Shown: positions 9,281 through 18,814, counted from the stretch's first letter. The stretch is 64,000 nt of DNA from Pseudomonas fluorescens NCIMB 11764 (GCF_000293885.2 NZ_CP010945.1:4050001-4114000); one strand, 5' to 3'. A program made the numbers and translations. Notes: generated by a model from the letters alone, not told the origin.

Positions 9281-9310
9281 GGTCTCTACGTAGAACTACG
9301 TAGAGACCAC
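9281..9310. promoter_or_regulatory. Perfect 14-bp inverted repeat upstream of cstA (candidate operator)
   Basis: The arm TGGTCTCTACGTAG (9281-9294) is repeated in exact inverse at 9297-9310 around a two-base centre. A third TACGTAG lies at 9313-9319. It sits about 120 bases before the cstA ATG and roughly 70 bases before an AT-rich TATAAAA stretch that could be the -10. This is the usual place for an activator site. The adjacent NarL-type regulator is the obvious candidate protein; that link is inference. Confidence 0.55.
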
Positions 9311-9430
9311 GTACGTAGTAACGCGGATTTATTTGTGGACGGCATGCGCGGATATTGGGCCAGCTCCGCACAGCGGACACAATTATAAAAATTACCGCCG
9401 CAGTCACTGGCTGTCGGCAGGAGACACGCT

Positions 9431-11488
9431 ATGCCCCGTCTGGCTAAACACCTCGCCTGGTTTGCCGTGGCTGTTCTGGGAGCGTTTGCGCTGAGTGTCG
9501 TGGCCCTGCGCCGCGGCGAAGCGATCAACGCCCTCTGGATCGTAGTCGCAGCCGTCGCCATCTACCTCGTTGCTTATCGCTACTACAGCCTGTTCATCGC
9601 CAACAAGGTGATGCAACTCGACCCCAATCGAGCCACCCCCGCTGTCCTCAATAATGATGGTCTGGACTATGTACCGACCAACAAACACGTACTGTTCGGT
9701 CACCACTTCGCGGCCATCGCCGGCGCAGGTCCGCTGGTCGGTCCGGTTCTGGCGGCGCAGATGGGCTACTTGCCCGGCACGCTGTGGCTGATTGCCGGCG
9801 TGGTGCTGGCCGGTGCGGTTCAGGACTTCATGGTCCTGTTCATGTCCACCCGCCGCAACGGTCGCTCTCTGGGCGATATGGTCCGTGAGGAAATGGGCCG
9901 CATCCCCGGCACCATCGCGCTGTTTGGCTGCTTCCTGATCATGATCATCATCCTCGCGGTGCTGGCGCTGATCGTGGTCAAAGCCCTGGCCGAAAGCCCG
10001 TGGGGCATTTTCACGGTGATGGCGACCATCCCGATCGCGATGTTCATGGGCATTTACATGCGCTACATCCGTCCGGGTCGTATCGGTGAAATCTCCGTCA
10101 TCGGCGTATTGCTGCTGCTCGGCTCGATCTGGCTCGGTGGGCAGATTGCTGCCGATCCGGTCTGGGCCAAGGCCTTCACTTTCACGGGCATCCAGATCAC
10201 CTGGATGTTGATCGGCTACGGTTTCGTTGCTGCGGTACTGCCGGTGTGGCTGATCCTGGCACCGCGTGACTACCTCTCCACGTTCCTGAAAATCGGCACC
10301 ATCATTGCGTTGGCGATCGGCATCCTGATCACCATGCCTGACCTGAAAATGCCGGCATTGACCCAATTCATCGACGGCACCGGGCCGGTATGGAAGGGCG
10401 GTCTGTTCCCGTTCCTGTTCATCACCATCGCCTGTGGCGCGGTGTCGGGTTTCCATGCGCTGATTGCTTCCGGCACCACGCCGAAGTTGCTGGCGAGTGA
10501 GGGTCATGCTCGCTACATCGGTTACGGCGGCATGCTGATGGAGTCCTTCGTGGCCATCATGGCGATGGTCGCCGCTTCGGTAATCGAGCCGGGCGTGTAC
10601 TTCGCCATGAACAGCCCGGCGGCCATTGTCGGCGCCGACGCTGTGTCGGTTGCGCAGACCGTCAGCAGCTGGGGTTTCCTGATTACCCCGGAAGCCCTGC
10701 AAGCGGTGGCCAAGGACATCGGTGAAACCACCATCCTGGCCCGCGCCGGCGGTGCACCGACCCTGGCAGTCGGTATCGCGCAGATCCTGCACAACATTCT
10801 GCCGGGTGAAAACACCATGGCGTTCTGGTACCACTTCGCGATCCTGTTCGAAGCGCTGTTCATCCTGACCGCGGTGGACGCCGGCACCCGTGCCGGACGC
10901 TTCATGCTGCAGGACTTGCTCGGCTCCTTCGTGCCGGCGCTGAAGCGCACTGATTCCTGGACCGCCAACCTGATCGCCACCGCCGGTTGTGTGGCGATGT
11001 GGGGTTACCTGTTGTACCAGGGCGTGATCGATCCGCTGGGCGGCATCAACACCTTGTGGCCGCTGTTCGGTATCTCCAACCAGATGCTGGCTGGTATCGC
11101 GCTGATGTTGGCGACCGTCGTACTGATCAAAATGAAACGCCAACGCTACGTCTGGGTCACCATGCTGCCGGCGGTGTGGCTGCTGATCTGCACCGTTACC
11201 GCAGGCTTCATCAAGCTGTTCGATGCCAATCCGGCCATCGGTTTCCTCGCGCTGGCCAGGAAATACAGCGATGCACTGGCCAACGGTCAGGTGCTTGCCC
11301 CGGCCAAAAGCATCGAGCAGATGCAGCACGTGATCTACAACGCGTACACCAACGCAACGCTGACCGCGCTGTTCCTGTTCGTAGTCTTCAGCATCCTGTT
11401 CTTTGCCCTCAAGGTCGGTATCGCCGCCTGGGGTACCAAGGAACGCACGGATAAAGAAGCGCCATTCCAGGCCATACCGGACGCTTGA
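9431..11488 (+). CDS. cstA: Carbon starvation protein A, pyruvate/peptide transporter
   Basis: 685 residues of a polytopic inner-membrane protein with about 16-18 membrane spans. It shows the CstA-family signature HHFAAIAGAGPLVGP and, later, RYIGYGGMLMESFVAIMAM. The length matches the family. E. coli CstA and its paralogue BtsT take up pyruvate and are linked to peptide utilisation. A GGCAGGAGAC ribosome binding site precedes the ATG. It is followed after 15 bases by the YbdD-family gene, the standard operon partner. The divergent two-component genes and the palindrome at 9281-9310 suggest control by a carboxylate signal. Confidence 0.95.
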   Translation: MPRLAKHLAWFAVAVLGAFALSVVALRRGEAINALWIVVAAVAIYLVAYRYYSLFIANKVMQLDPNRATPAVLNNDGLDYVPTNKHVLFGHHFAAIAGAGPLVGPVLAAQMGYLPGTLWLIAGVVLAGAVQDFMVLFMSTRRNGRSLGDMVREEMGRIPGTIALFGCFLIMIIILAVLALIVVKALAESPWGIFTVMATIPIAMFMGIYMRYIRPGRIGEISVIGVLLLLGSIWLGGQIAADPVWAKAFTFTGIQITWMLIGYGFVAAVLPVWLILAPRDYLSTFLKIGTIIALAIGILITMPDLKMPALTQFIDGTGPVWKGGLFPFLFITIACGAVSGFHALIASGTTPKLLASEGHARYIGYGGMLMESFVAIMAMVAASVIEPGVYFAMNSPAAIVGADAVSVAQTVSSWGFLITPEALQAVAKDIGETTILARAGGAPTLAVGIAQILHNILPGENTMAFWYHFAILFEALFILTAVDAGTRAGRFMLQDLLGSFVPALKRTDSWTANLIATAGCVAMWGYLLYQGVIDPLGGINTLWPLFGISNQMLAGIALMLATVVLIKMKRQRYVWVTMLPAVWLLICTVTAGFIKLFDANPAIGFLALARKYSDALANGQVLAPAKSIEQMQHVIYNAYTNATLTALFLFVVFSILFFALKVGIAAWGTKERTDKEAPFQAIPDA

Positions 11489-11503
11489 TCGAGGATTGCG
11501 AAC

Positions 11504-11701
11504 ATGTTCAATGACCTGAGTCGCCTCGGTAAATACCTCGGTCAGGCCGCGCGCCTGATGGTCGGCATGCCCGACTACGACAACTACGTCGAGCACATGC
11601 AGAGCAAACACCCGGACAAGCCGGTGATGAGTTACGAGGTGTTCTTCCGGGAGCGCCAGGAAGCTCGTTACGGCAGCAAGGCCGGGCCGAAGTGCTGTTG
11701 A
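11504..11701 (+). CDS. YbdD/YjiX-family small protein (DUF466)
   Basis: 65 residues starting [23 protein letters not shown]. It has the conserved [33 protein letters not shown] sequence of the YbdD/YjiX family, which is almost always encoded directly after cstA/btsT. The C-terminal CC is also typical. These small cytosolic proteins are thought to support the transporter, but the mechanism is not established. Expression is presumably from the cstA promoter. Confidence 0.93.
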   Translation: MFNDLSRLGKYLGQAARLMVGMPDYDNYVEHMQSKHPDKPVMSYEVFFRERQEARYGSKAGPKCC

Positions 11702-11727
11702 CCCGGTTGTCGGCTTAACAGCAATCC

Positions 11728-11819
11728 CTGTGGGAGCTAGCCTGCCAGCGATGACGGCTGAACATTCAACATCATTGTTGATTGACAGTCCGCCATCGCT
11801 AGCAGGCTAGCTCCCACAG
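11728..11819. repeat. REPIN, TGTGGGAG type
   Basis: The arms CTGTGGGAGCTAGCCTGC... (11728-11757) and its near-exact inverse (11790-11819) differ at two positions and enclose a 32-base spacer. They are located just after the cstA-ybdD operon, where such elements often also protect or end transcripts. They belong to a different REP sequence class from the REPIN at 9009. Confidence 0.88.
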
Positions 11820-11840
11820 TTGTTTTGTATGCAGCAACTT

Positions 11841-12272
11841 TCAGGGTTTACGTTCGATAATGGTTCGCGCGGGCTCATTGCGACAAATCAGTTGATCCCG
11901 GTAATGGTCACAAATCGCTTTCAGCACATCAGCCGCGCAGGCCCCGCTTATCCTTCTATCAATGGTAAAACTCGCCACGTCTCCTTTCAGTTGAATATCC
12001 ACCCCTGACACTGTCTCCAGTCGCTGTTTGATCTCCCCAAGCGTCCAGGGCTTATCCTTGAAAATAATACTGTCGGCCGGATAGTGGTTATTCAGCCACC
12101 CATAGATGCCGCCCAATACAGCGAAGCAGGTCAGCAGGCACAGCAGGGGAGGCGGCAACTTCAAGTGGACTTTGTCATAGATGATTTCCGTGAGCGCTTG
12201 CCAGAGTTTCAGGTGAAAGGACAAACCAAGGCCCACAAGCAGCAAGATCGCGGCACCGATCATCGCCACCAT
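11841..12272 (-). CDS. Hypothetical membrane-anchored protein with STN-like C-terminal domain
   Basis: About 143 residues. Two membrane segments are seen: MIGAAILLLVGLGLSFHL near the N-terminus and LLCLLTCFAVLGGIYGWL near residues 44-62. A C-terminal region GVDIQLKGDVASFTIDRRIS...LKAICDHYRDQL resembles the small beta-alpha fold of secretin/TonB short N-terminal (STN) domains, a similarity judged by eye only. A TTG one codon upstream is possible, but the ATG at 12272 is preferred. There is no obvious operon partner. The role is unknown. Confidence 0.55.
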   Translation of the reverse strand: MVAMIGAAILLLVGLGLSFHLKLWQALTEIIYDKVHLKLPPPLLCLLTCFAVLGGIYGWLNNHYPADSIIFKDKPWTLGEIKQRLETVSGVDIQLKGDVASFTIDRRISGACAADVLKAICDHYRDQLICRNEPARTIIERKP

Positions 12273-12440
12273 CAAACCCGTCCGGTCAAGGTCCGATAAT
12301 TCTGCGCCCAGGCGCGGACCCCAGATAGAAAGGCATGGTATTTACCTTTATGGGGTGGGGGAAAACGTGGTGATTCGAGCGTAGCGGGCAGTTGTGATTT
12401 TTTTCTTTCTGGTCTGGAATTCGCATATCGCTAGGCGTAA

Positions 12441-12800
12441 TTACGGCAACTCTTCCCATTTGACGTGCGTCAAACCGGACTTTTCAGCGTGTCCGCGCAG
12501 TTGCGCACCATTTTGCTGAGCCACGTCTTCCCCATACAAAAGGCCCACGCCCGCGTGCAGACACGCGTAGTACCACGCATCTTCATCGGTCATGTGTACG
12601 TCCGGCTGGACGAACATTCGGCGCGAGCCATTCAAACAGTAAGTGATTTCAAAATGCCGAGAGCGCATCAGCCATTTCTCCAGGTGATGCGGCTCCGACA
12701 TTAGTGGCTTAGTGCCAGTTCCCTTTCTTTTTCGGGCTTCTTCCCGTTTCTGCCAAACGCGGAGGTTTTTTGTTCTGAAAATAAACATTCCCGTCGTCAT
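12441..12800 (-). CDS. Hypothetical protein, possibly DUF6555-like
   Basis: 119 residues. The first 30 are strongly basic (KNLRVWQKREEARKRKGTG). The rest contains HFEITYCLNGSRRMFVQ, MTDEDAWYYACLHAGVG and GHAEKSGLTHVKWEELP. This layout resembles small Pseudomonas-specific proteins I associate, with little certainty, with DUF6555. An internal ATG at MSEPHHLEKW (codon 34) could be the true start, which would remove the basic leader. It is divergent from the lipoprotein gene, with 51 bases between the starts. No function is proposed. Confidence 0.5.
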   Translation of the reverse strand: MTTGMFIFRTKNLRVWQKREEARKRKGTGTKPLMSEPHHLEKWLMRSRHFEITYCLNGSRRMFVQPDVHMTDEDAWYYACLHAGVGLLYGEDVAQQNGAQLRGHAEKSGLTHVKWEELP

Positions 12801-12851
12801 TGCCTAAGCTTCATCTACCGCCTCCATGCCCGAGTCATCCTGAGGTGCAAC

Positions 12852-13247
12852 ATGAACCGAAAGACGCTGTACTGCTTGGTCATCGCCATTGCCTTGGGCG
12901 GTTGCGCCTCCAAGCCCGAACCCGTCATCAAGCCCGTCACCCCGACAGCCGTGGCACTTGACGATGCTCAGATCCACAGCACGCTGATCGGCCACAAACT
13001 GAACAATATCGGCAAGGCCGGATTGCCCTATTCATTGAGCTTCAATGCAGATGGCACCGAAATTTTTGCGCTTGAGGGATATCCTCCAGAAACAGAACGC
13101 TGGACAACCAAGGACGGCGTGATTTGTTTTACATCCCCCAAAATCCGCAAAGAGTGCTATCGACTGATGAAGGACAATGACGATTATTGGCTGGTGTATC
13201 CAGTTTCCGGAAAGGTGCACTATCACTACACCTTGACGCCCCAGTAG
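12852..13247 (+). CDS. Small predicted lipoprotein
   Basis: 131 residues. The N-terminus MNRKTLYCLVIAIALGGC is a lipoprotein signal with lipobox LGGC and the lipidated Cys at position 18. The mature part is about 113 residues, with NIGKAGLPYSLSFNADGTEIFALEG and a run of alternating aromatic and charged residues (DNDDYWLVYPVSGKVHYHYTL), suggesting a small beta-rich envelope protein. A GAGGTGCAAC ribosome binding site lies just upstream. The family is not recognised and no operon is evident. Confidence 0.7.
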   Translation: MNRKTLYCLVIAIALGGCASKPEPVIKPVTPTAVALDDAQIHSTLIGHKLNNIGKAGLPYSLSFNADGTEIFALEGYPPETERWTTKDGVICFTSPKIRKECYRLMKDNDDYWLVYPVSGKVHYHYTLTPQ

Positions 13248-13397
13248 TTGAATTTCGGTTGAGGGATAAGAACGCTGGATGATTGATGGCGTATGGGCTC
13301 TATTGCCAGCGGTCATCACTCGGTAGGTCACGGGTGCCGGTCGAGTGTTTCGCCGCTACAATGCGTGCCTCGACCGTGACAAACCAGATAAAAAAAC

Positions 13398-15398
13398 ATG
13401 TCTCTACCTAAACATCACCTGGAGCTGCTCAGTCCCGCCCGTGACGTGAGCATCGCCCGCGAAGCCATCCTGCATGGTGCCGACGCCGTGTATATCGGTG
13501 GCCCAAGCTTCGGCGCCCGCCACAACGCCTGCAATGAGGTGAGTGAAATCGCCGGGCTGGTGGAATTCGCCCGTCGCTACCACGCCCGGGTGTTCACCAC
13601 CCTCAACACGATCCTGCATGACAATGAACTGGAGCCGGCCCGCAAGCTGATCCACGAACTGTACGATGCCGGTGTCGATGCGTTGATCGTCCAGGACCTG
13701 GGCGTGATGGAGCTGGATATCCCGCCGATCGAGCTGCACGCCAGCACCCAGACCGACATCCGCACCCTGGCGCGAGCCAAGTTCCTTGACCAGGCGGGCT
13801 TCTCCCAACTGGTACTCGCCCGCGAGCTTAACCTGCAAGAGATTCGCGCCATCGCCGACGAGACCGACGCGGCGATCGAGTTCTTCATTCATGGCGCGCT
13901 GTGCGTGGCGTTCTCCGGCCAGTGCAATATTTCCCACGCACAGAACGGCCGTAGTGCCAACCGTGGCGACTGCTCCCAGGCCTGCCGTTTGCCGTACACC
14001 CTCAAGGACGACCAGGGCCGCGTCGTTGCCTATGAAAAACACCTGCTGTCGATGAAGGACAACAACCAGAGCGCCAACATCCGCGCGTTGGTGGAAGCCG
14101 GCGTTCGCTCGTTCAAGATCGAAGGGCGCTACAAGGACATGGGGTATGTGAAGAACATCACGGCCTACTACCGCCAGCGCCTGGACGATGTTCTCGAAGA
14201 CCGTCCGGACCTGGCCCGCGCTTCAAGTGGCCGCACGGCGCACTTCTTCGTGCCCGACCCGGACAAGACCTTCCACCGTGGCAGCACCGACTACTTCGTC
14301 AGCGAGCGCAAGGTCGACATCGGCGCCTTCGATTCACCGACCTTCACCGGCTTGCCGGTGGGCGTGGTGGAGAAGGTTGGCAAGCGCGACTTGCAGGTGG
14401 TGACCTTCGAACCGTTGTCCAACGGCGATGGCCTCAATGTGCAGATCAAGCGCGAGGTGGTGGGATTCCGCGCCAATATCGCGGAGCCCAGGGGAGAGTT
14501 CGACGAAGAGGGCCAGAAGCGCTATCGCTACCGCGTCGAGCCCAACGAGATGCCGGAAGGCATGTACAAGCTGCGGCCCAACCATCCACTGAGCCGCAAC
14601 CTGGACCATAACTGGCAGCAAGCCTTGCAGAAGACGTCTGCCGAACGTCGTATCGGCCTGACCTGGGTCGCACGGCTGGACGAACAGCGCCTGCAACTCA
14701 CCGCCACCAGCGAGGAGGGCGTCAGCGCCAGCGTTTCCCTGGACGGCCCGTTCGGTCTGGCCAACAAGCCGGAGCAGGCCCTGGAGCAACTGCGTGACTT
14801 GCTCGGTCAACTGGGCACCACCGACTACCACGCCACCGCCATTGAACTGGATGCGCCCCAGGCGTTTTTTGTCCCCAATTCGCAGCTCAAGGCCTTGCGC
14901 CGCGAAGTGATCGAAGCATTGACCGCGGCCCGCCTGCTGGCCCACCCACGGGGAGGCCGCAAGGCCGAAACCAACCCGCCGCCGGTGTACCCGGAATCGC
15001 ACCTGTCGTTCCTGGCCAACGTCTACAACCAGAAGGCCCGCGACTTCTATCACCGACATGGCGTGAAGCTGATCGACGCGGCCTTCGAGGCCCACGAGGA
15101 AACCGGCGAAGTGCCGGTGATGATCACCAAGCACTGCCTGCGTTTCTCCTTCAACCTTTGCCCCAAGCAAGCCAAAGGCGTCACCGGTGTGCGCACCAAG
15201 GTCGCGCCAATGCAACTGGTGCACGGTGACGAGGTGCTGACGCTGAAGTTCGACTGCAAGCCTTGCGAGATGCACGTCATCGGCAAGATCAAGGGACACA
15301 TCCTCGATCTGCCGCAACCGGGCAGCGTCATGGAACCGATCGTCGGTCACATCAGCCCCGAAGACCTGCTCAAGACCATCCCTCGCGCGCCCCACTGA
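13398..15398 (+). CDS. rlhA: 23S rRNA 5-hydroxycytidine C2501 synthase (U32 peptidase family)
   Basis: 666 residues, close to E. coli RlhA (YdcP). The N-terminus LELLSPARDVSIAREAILHGADAVYIGGP, the ELHASTQTDIRT segment and the cysteine-bearing GALCVAFSGQC...GDCSQACRLPYTLKDDQGRV block are diagnostic of this U32 branch. A DUF3656-like middle and a C-terminal Cys-containing region (HCLRFSFNLCPKQAKG, FDCKPCEM) follow. RlhA hydroxylates C2501 in 23S rRNA, with the donor pathway linked to prephenate. It is a housekeeping gene standing alone, convergent with the chemoreceptor, and a perfect hairpin follows the stop. Confidence 0.92.
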   Translation: MSLPKHHLELLSPARDVSIAREAILHGADAVYIGGPSFGARHNACNEVSEIAGLVEFARRYHARVFTTLNTILHDNELEPARKLIHELYDAGVDALIVQDLGVMELDIPPIELHASTQTDIRTLARAKFLDQAGFSQLVLARELNLQEIRAIADETDAAIEFFIHGALCVAFSGQCNISHAQNGRSANRGDCSQACRLPYTLKDDQGRVVAYEKHLLSMKDNNQSANIRALVEAGVRSFKIEGRYKDMGYVKNITAYYRQRLDDVLEDRPDLARASSGRTAHFFVPDPDKTFHRGSTDYFVSERKVDIGAFDSPTFTGLPVGVVEKVGKRDLQVVTFEPLSNGDGLNVQIKREVVGFRANIAEPRGEFDEEGQKRYRYRVEPNEMPEGMYKLRPNHPLSRNLDHNWQQALQKTSAERRIGLTWVARLDEQRLQLTATSEEGVSASVSLDGPFGLANKPEQALEQLRDLLGQLGTTDYHATAIELDAPQAFFVPNSQLKALRREVIEALTAARLLAHPRGGRKAETNPPPVYPESHLSFLANVYNQKARDFYHRHGVKLIDAAFEAHEETGEVPVMITKHCLRFSFNLCPKQAKGVTGVRTKVAPMQLVHGDEVLTLKFDCKPCEMHVIGKIKGHILDLPQPGSVMEPIVGHISPEDLLKTIPRAPH

Positions 15399-15404
15399 GC
15401 GTGA

Positions 15405-15440
15405 CAGGCGAGCGTGCAGTTGTCCTGTTGCGCTCGCCTG
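15405..15440. terminator. Hairpin between convergent rlhA and chemoreceptor genes
   Basis: CAGGCGAGCG (15405-15414) pairs perfectly with CGCTCGCCTG (15431-15440) across a 16-base loop. It lies seven bases after the rlhA stop and before the convergent chemoreceptor stop. There is no convincing U-run on either side, so it may be a weak or Rho-assisted terminator. Confidence 0.5.
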
Positions 15441-15473
15441 ATCGACCCGATTGCGTGTATGGCAGGCCAGAAT

Positions 15474-17150
15474 CTAAATACGAAACTGGCCAACCAGACG
15501 ACCCAGTCGACTCCCCAGATCCGTGAGACTTCTGGAGGTTTGTGCGCCATTCTTGGCGTCACCGGCGACTACGTCAGCCGCCTGTGAGATGTGACTCATA
15601 CTGCGGTTTACTTCTTCGGCCACGGCGTTTTGCTCTTCGGACGCGCTGGCGATCTGAGCGTTCATGTCATTGATGGTGTCGATCAGTTGGCTGATGGCGT
15701 CCAGCGACATTCCCGCCCGGTTTGCCAGCTCCCCCGTTGTCCGGCCTGTGTCGCTGGAGCGGCCCATTGTGATCATGGCGCCTTGAGTACCTTTTTGCAG
15801 CAGGCTGATCATCCCATGGATTTCCTGAGTGCTTTTCTGCGTACGGCTGGCCAGGGCCCTGACTTCGTCAGCGACCACCGCAAAACCACGACCCGCATCG
15901 CCGGCCCGTGCTGCTTCAATGGCGGCGTTCAAAGCCAATAGATTGGTTTGCTCCGCGATAGAACGAATGACGTCAACGACACCGGCTATCGACTGTACAT
16001 CCTTGTTCAGGCTGTCCAGGGACGCGCTGCTTTGGCCGATTTCCTCAATCAACGAATGAATGCTTTCGATGCTCCTGTTGACGACATCCCTTGCCTGCCC
16101 ACCCACATCGCTGGTTTCCCGTGCTGCGAGCGAAGCACTTTGGGCACTGACGGAAACCTGATGCGCAGCCGTGGACATTTCATGTATGGCTGTCGCCACA
16201 TGATCGGTCTCCTGGCGCTGACGATCCATGGCCTGCTCTGACCGTTGTGCCTGGGCCGACATCTCTTCGACCAGTGCAGTCAATTGCCCGGTCATCTCAG
16301 CGATCTGACGTACAAGGCTATGAATTTTTTCCACAAACAAGTTGAACGAGTGAGCCAAATCGCCCAGCTCATCGTTGCTCGAAACGGGCAAGCGGTGTGT
16401 GAGGTCGCCATCTCCAGCGGCGATGTCGTCCAGTTTCTTCTTGATGGCCAGCACAGGTCTCACAATGCTGTTGCCTAGCCAAATGCCAATCAGCGCCACG
16501 AATAGCAGCACGCAAACGGCGAGGAAAAGGATGTACGTGGTGTGCTGGCCGATTCGCTTATAGCGCTCGCTGGCGATGGCCTGCACCTGAACCTCAAGAT
16601 CGTCCAGGTTCACCTGGGTACCCACGATCAGGTCCCATTTATCCAAGTAAACGGTGTAGCCGAGCTTGGGTGTAGGTTTCGGGCTGCTGGGTGTTTGCCA
16701 TTGATAGCGGAAAAAATGAGTGCCCGTCCTGGCCGCTTCAACCAGCCCCCGAATGACGTATACGCCGTCGGCATCTTTGCTATCGACAAAGCTCTTGCCG
16801 ATATCGGTGTTCAGATTGGCGGAGAACACGCGAACAGACGAAGAGTCGTAGCCGTAAAAGTAGTTTTGTTTATCAAAACTCAGCGTACGCAGAATCTTGA
16901 CGGCCTGATCCCGAGCGTTGGAATCCCCATATCCGGAAGCGTCGTAGATCGGCTGAATCGATGCCTGGGCAATTTCCATATAGTGCTTGAGCGAAGTTTT
17001 TCGCTCATTGATCAAGAGGTCGCGCGTCTGCTCGACTTCCTCGGATGCCAGCTTTTGCAAAACCCAAAAGGTGATACCGCTGATCACTGCAGCCAGCAAA
17101 AGGCCAGGGATGATCGTCAGAAGAATGATTTTGCTGCGAAGACTTAGCAT
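15474..17150 (-). CDS. Methyl-accepting chemotaxis protein with single Cache domain
   Basis: 558 residues from [11 protein letters not shown], whose ATG follows a GAGGTGA ribosome binding site; a TTG start eight codons upstream is less likely. Order of parts: membrane segment (7-29); periplasmic Cache_2-type domain ([33 protein letters not shown]); second membrane segment ([22 protein letters not shown]); HAMP; and the signalling hairpin tip [20 protein letters not shown] with flanking methylation helices. The Cache domain is the same class as in the kinase at 7629-8990, suggesting a small carboxylate ligand. It is an orphan chemoreceptor without che genes nearby. Confidence 0.93.
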   Translation of the reverse strand: MLSLRSKIILLTIIPGLLLAAVISGITFWVLQKLASEEVEQTRDLLINERKTSLKHYMEIAQASIQPIYDASGYGDSNARDQAVKILRTLSFDKQNYFYGYDSSSVRVFSANLNTDIGKSFVDSKDADGVYVIRGLVEAARTGTHFFRYQWQTPSSPKPTPKLGYTVYLDKWDLIVGTQVNLDDLEVQVQAIASERYKRIGQHTTYILFLAVCVLLFVALIGIWLGNSIVRPVLAIKKKLDDIAAGDGDLTHRLPVSSNDELGDLAHSFNLFVEKIHSLVRQIAEMTGQLTALVEEMSAQAQRSEQAMDRQRQETDHVATAIHEMSTAAHQVSVSAQSASLAARETSDVGGQARDVVNRSIESIHSLIEEIGQSSASLDSLNKDVQSIAGVVDVIRSIAEQTNLLALNAAIEAARAGDAGRGFAVVADEVRALASRTQKSTQEIHGMISLLQKGTQGAMITMGRSSDTGRTTGELANRAGMSLDAISQLIDTINDMNAQIASASEEQNAVAEEVNRSMSHISQAADVVAGDAKNGAQTSRSLTDLGSRLGRLVGQFRI

Positions 17151-17311
17151 CACGATGAGTTTCACCTCACTCAAGAGATTTTATTGTTTTCCAGCCCTTT
17201 TTATTTCGGCCAAGGCTGGCTAAACGTCGCGTAAAAGGCGGGGGTGTTTTTGGGTTGAAGCCGTTGGGTCTGGAGAGACTGAAAGGTCTCCCGTCGTCAA
17301 AAAATTATTAA

Positions 17312-17325
17312 TGATCGATCGATCA
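17312..17325. promoter_or_regulatory. 14-bp perfect palindrome in the 427-base gap before the MFS gene
   Basis: The stretch 17151-17577 has no credible gene. Within it TGATCGATCGATCA (17312-17325) is a perfect palindrome embedded in AT-rich DNA (AAAAAATTATTAA upstream). It lies about 250 bases before the MFS start and 160 bases from the divergent chemoreceptor start. It could be an operator or simply a repeat of GATC sites. I see nothing else of note in the gap. Confidence 0.35.
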
Positions 17326-17577
17326 ATAGTAGTCTACGCTCATCCCGAACGGCTTGTCGATGGCCGGTAAACGGCGGTGGAAGAACCTGTCGTGTCATTG
17401 ACCCAAGAGGAAACGTTGACCAGGCCCGGGGTCTTTTGCGCTTGACGCAACATGACGTTGCGTCCTGCCCATATTCTCTGGAGGGGGAGTGCCGCCTATT
17501 TTGTTGACCTGACAAACATCAATGCGAGTGATCTTTCCTTGGAGAGTCACCGCTGTCGAATCTCAGGAGTTTATGGA

Positions 17578-18789
17578 ATGGGCGCTTCTACAAGTAGTAC
17601 AGCAACGACGATACAAAAAACTTCAATGACCAGAGGGCTGGTGCTTCTGTTCGCGTTTTGTTGCGGAGCCATCGTGGCCAACATCTATTACGCACAACCG
17701 ATCATCAGCTTGATCGCCCCGGATATCGGCATGTCGAATGGCAGCGCGAGCTTTATTGTTTCGCTGACTCAGATTGGCTATGCACTCGGATTGTTTTTCC
17801 TGGTGCCCTTGGCGGACCTGGTAGAAAACCGCCGACTGATGATCGCGACGATCGTGATTACGATCTTCAGCCTGGTCGCCGCCGGTCTGGCCAAGCAGCC
17901 GAGCGTGTTTCTTGTCGTCTCGGCACTCATCGGTTTCAGCTCGGTCTCCGTGCAAATGCTTATCCCGTTGGCTGCGCATCTGGCTCCGGAAGAATCTCGC
18001 GGCCGGGTGGTTGGCGGGATCATGGGGGGCTTGCTGCTAGGGATTCTGCTTGCGCGGCCGCTGTCGAGCCTGGTGGCTGATCATTTCGGCTGGCGAGCCG
18101 TGTTTATCGGGGCGGCTGCCTTGATGCTCATCATCTCCATCGTGATCGCCATGACCATGCCCAAGTGGCAGCCGGCCCATCGGGCGTCGTACGGTCAACT
18201 GCTGATGTCCCTTGGGCAACTGTTTTGCCGCGAGCCGGTATTGCGTCAGCGTGCGCTTTATCAGGGGCTGATGTTTGCGGCGTTCAGTTTGTTCTGGACT
18301 GCGGTGCCGCTGGTATTGAGCCGTGAGTTTGGCCTCACGCAAAGTCAGATCGCGATGTTCTCCCTGGTTGGCGCCATCGGTGCAGTCGCCGCGCCTATAA
18401 GCGGTCGACTCGCTGATGCCGGACACACTCGACGTGCCTCACAGTTGGCCATGGTGTTGGGCGTTGTGAGCTTCCTACCGGCCTTCATCAATCCCCTTTA
18501 CGGTGTGATTGGTTTGGCGGTTACCGGTATCGCGCTGGATTTTGCGGTGCAGATGAACATGGTGCTGGGCCAACGTGCCGTCTACGCCCTGGGCACGGCG
18601 AACAGAGGTCGTCTGAATGCGTTGTACATGATCAGTATCTTCATTGGCGGCGCAATCGGTTCCTCGGTGGCCAGTTCGCTTTATGAACACGCCAGCTGGT
18701 TGGCTGTTGCAGCGGTGGGTAGCGCTTTGTCACTGATCGCTCTGGTCGCCTTTTCGATGGTTTCTCGTCGAGCCGGGCAGGCTCAATGA
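17578..18789 (+). CDS. MFS transporter, drug-efflux (DHA1-like) type
   Basis: About 403 residues from MGASTSSTATT, whose ATG has AGGAG eight bases upstream; the longer frame upstream lacks such a site. Twelve membrane segments are apparent, with motif A-like LADLVENRRLM after TM2 and SGRLADAGHTRRA in the second half. The opening CCGAIVANIYYAQPII is typical of exporters of the YgaY/YnfM type. It ends 25 bases before the LysR gene at 18815, so the two may be cotranscribed. It could export a toxic aromatic intermediate of the adjacent cluster; the substrate is not known. Confidence 0.85.
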   Translation: MGASTSSTATTIQKTSMTRGLVLLFAFCCGAIVANIYYAQPIISLIAPDIGMSNGSASFIVSLTQIGYALGLFFLVPLADLVENRRLMIATIVITIFSLVAAGLAKQPSVFLVVSALIGFSSVSVQMLIPLAAHLAPEESRGRVVGGIMGGLLLGILLARPLSSLVADHFGWRAVFIGAAALMLIISIVIAMTMPKWQPAHRASYGQLLMSLGQLFCREPVLRQRALYQGLMFAAFSLFWTAVPLVLSREFGLTQSQIAMFSLVGAIGAVAAPISGRLADAGHTRRASQLAMVLGVVSFLPAFINPLYGVIGLAVTGIALDFAVQMNMVLGQRAVYALGTANRGRLNALYMISIFIGGAIGSSVASSLYEHASWLAVAAVGSALSLIALVAFSMVSRRAGQAQ

Positions 18790-18814
18790 GACTCCGCAGC
18801 AGTCAAGGAGTGTC

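Noticed and set aside
9404..11611. Long 735-codon minus-strand frame opposite cstA
   Set aside because: The composition (His, Gln, Asp, Arg-rich) is that of an antisense shadow of a membrane-protein gene, and cstA is certain.
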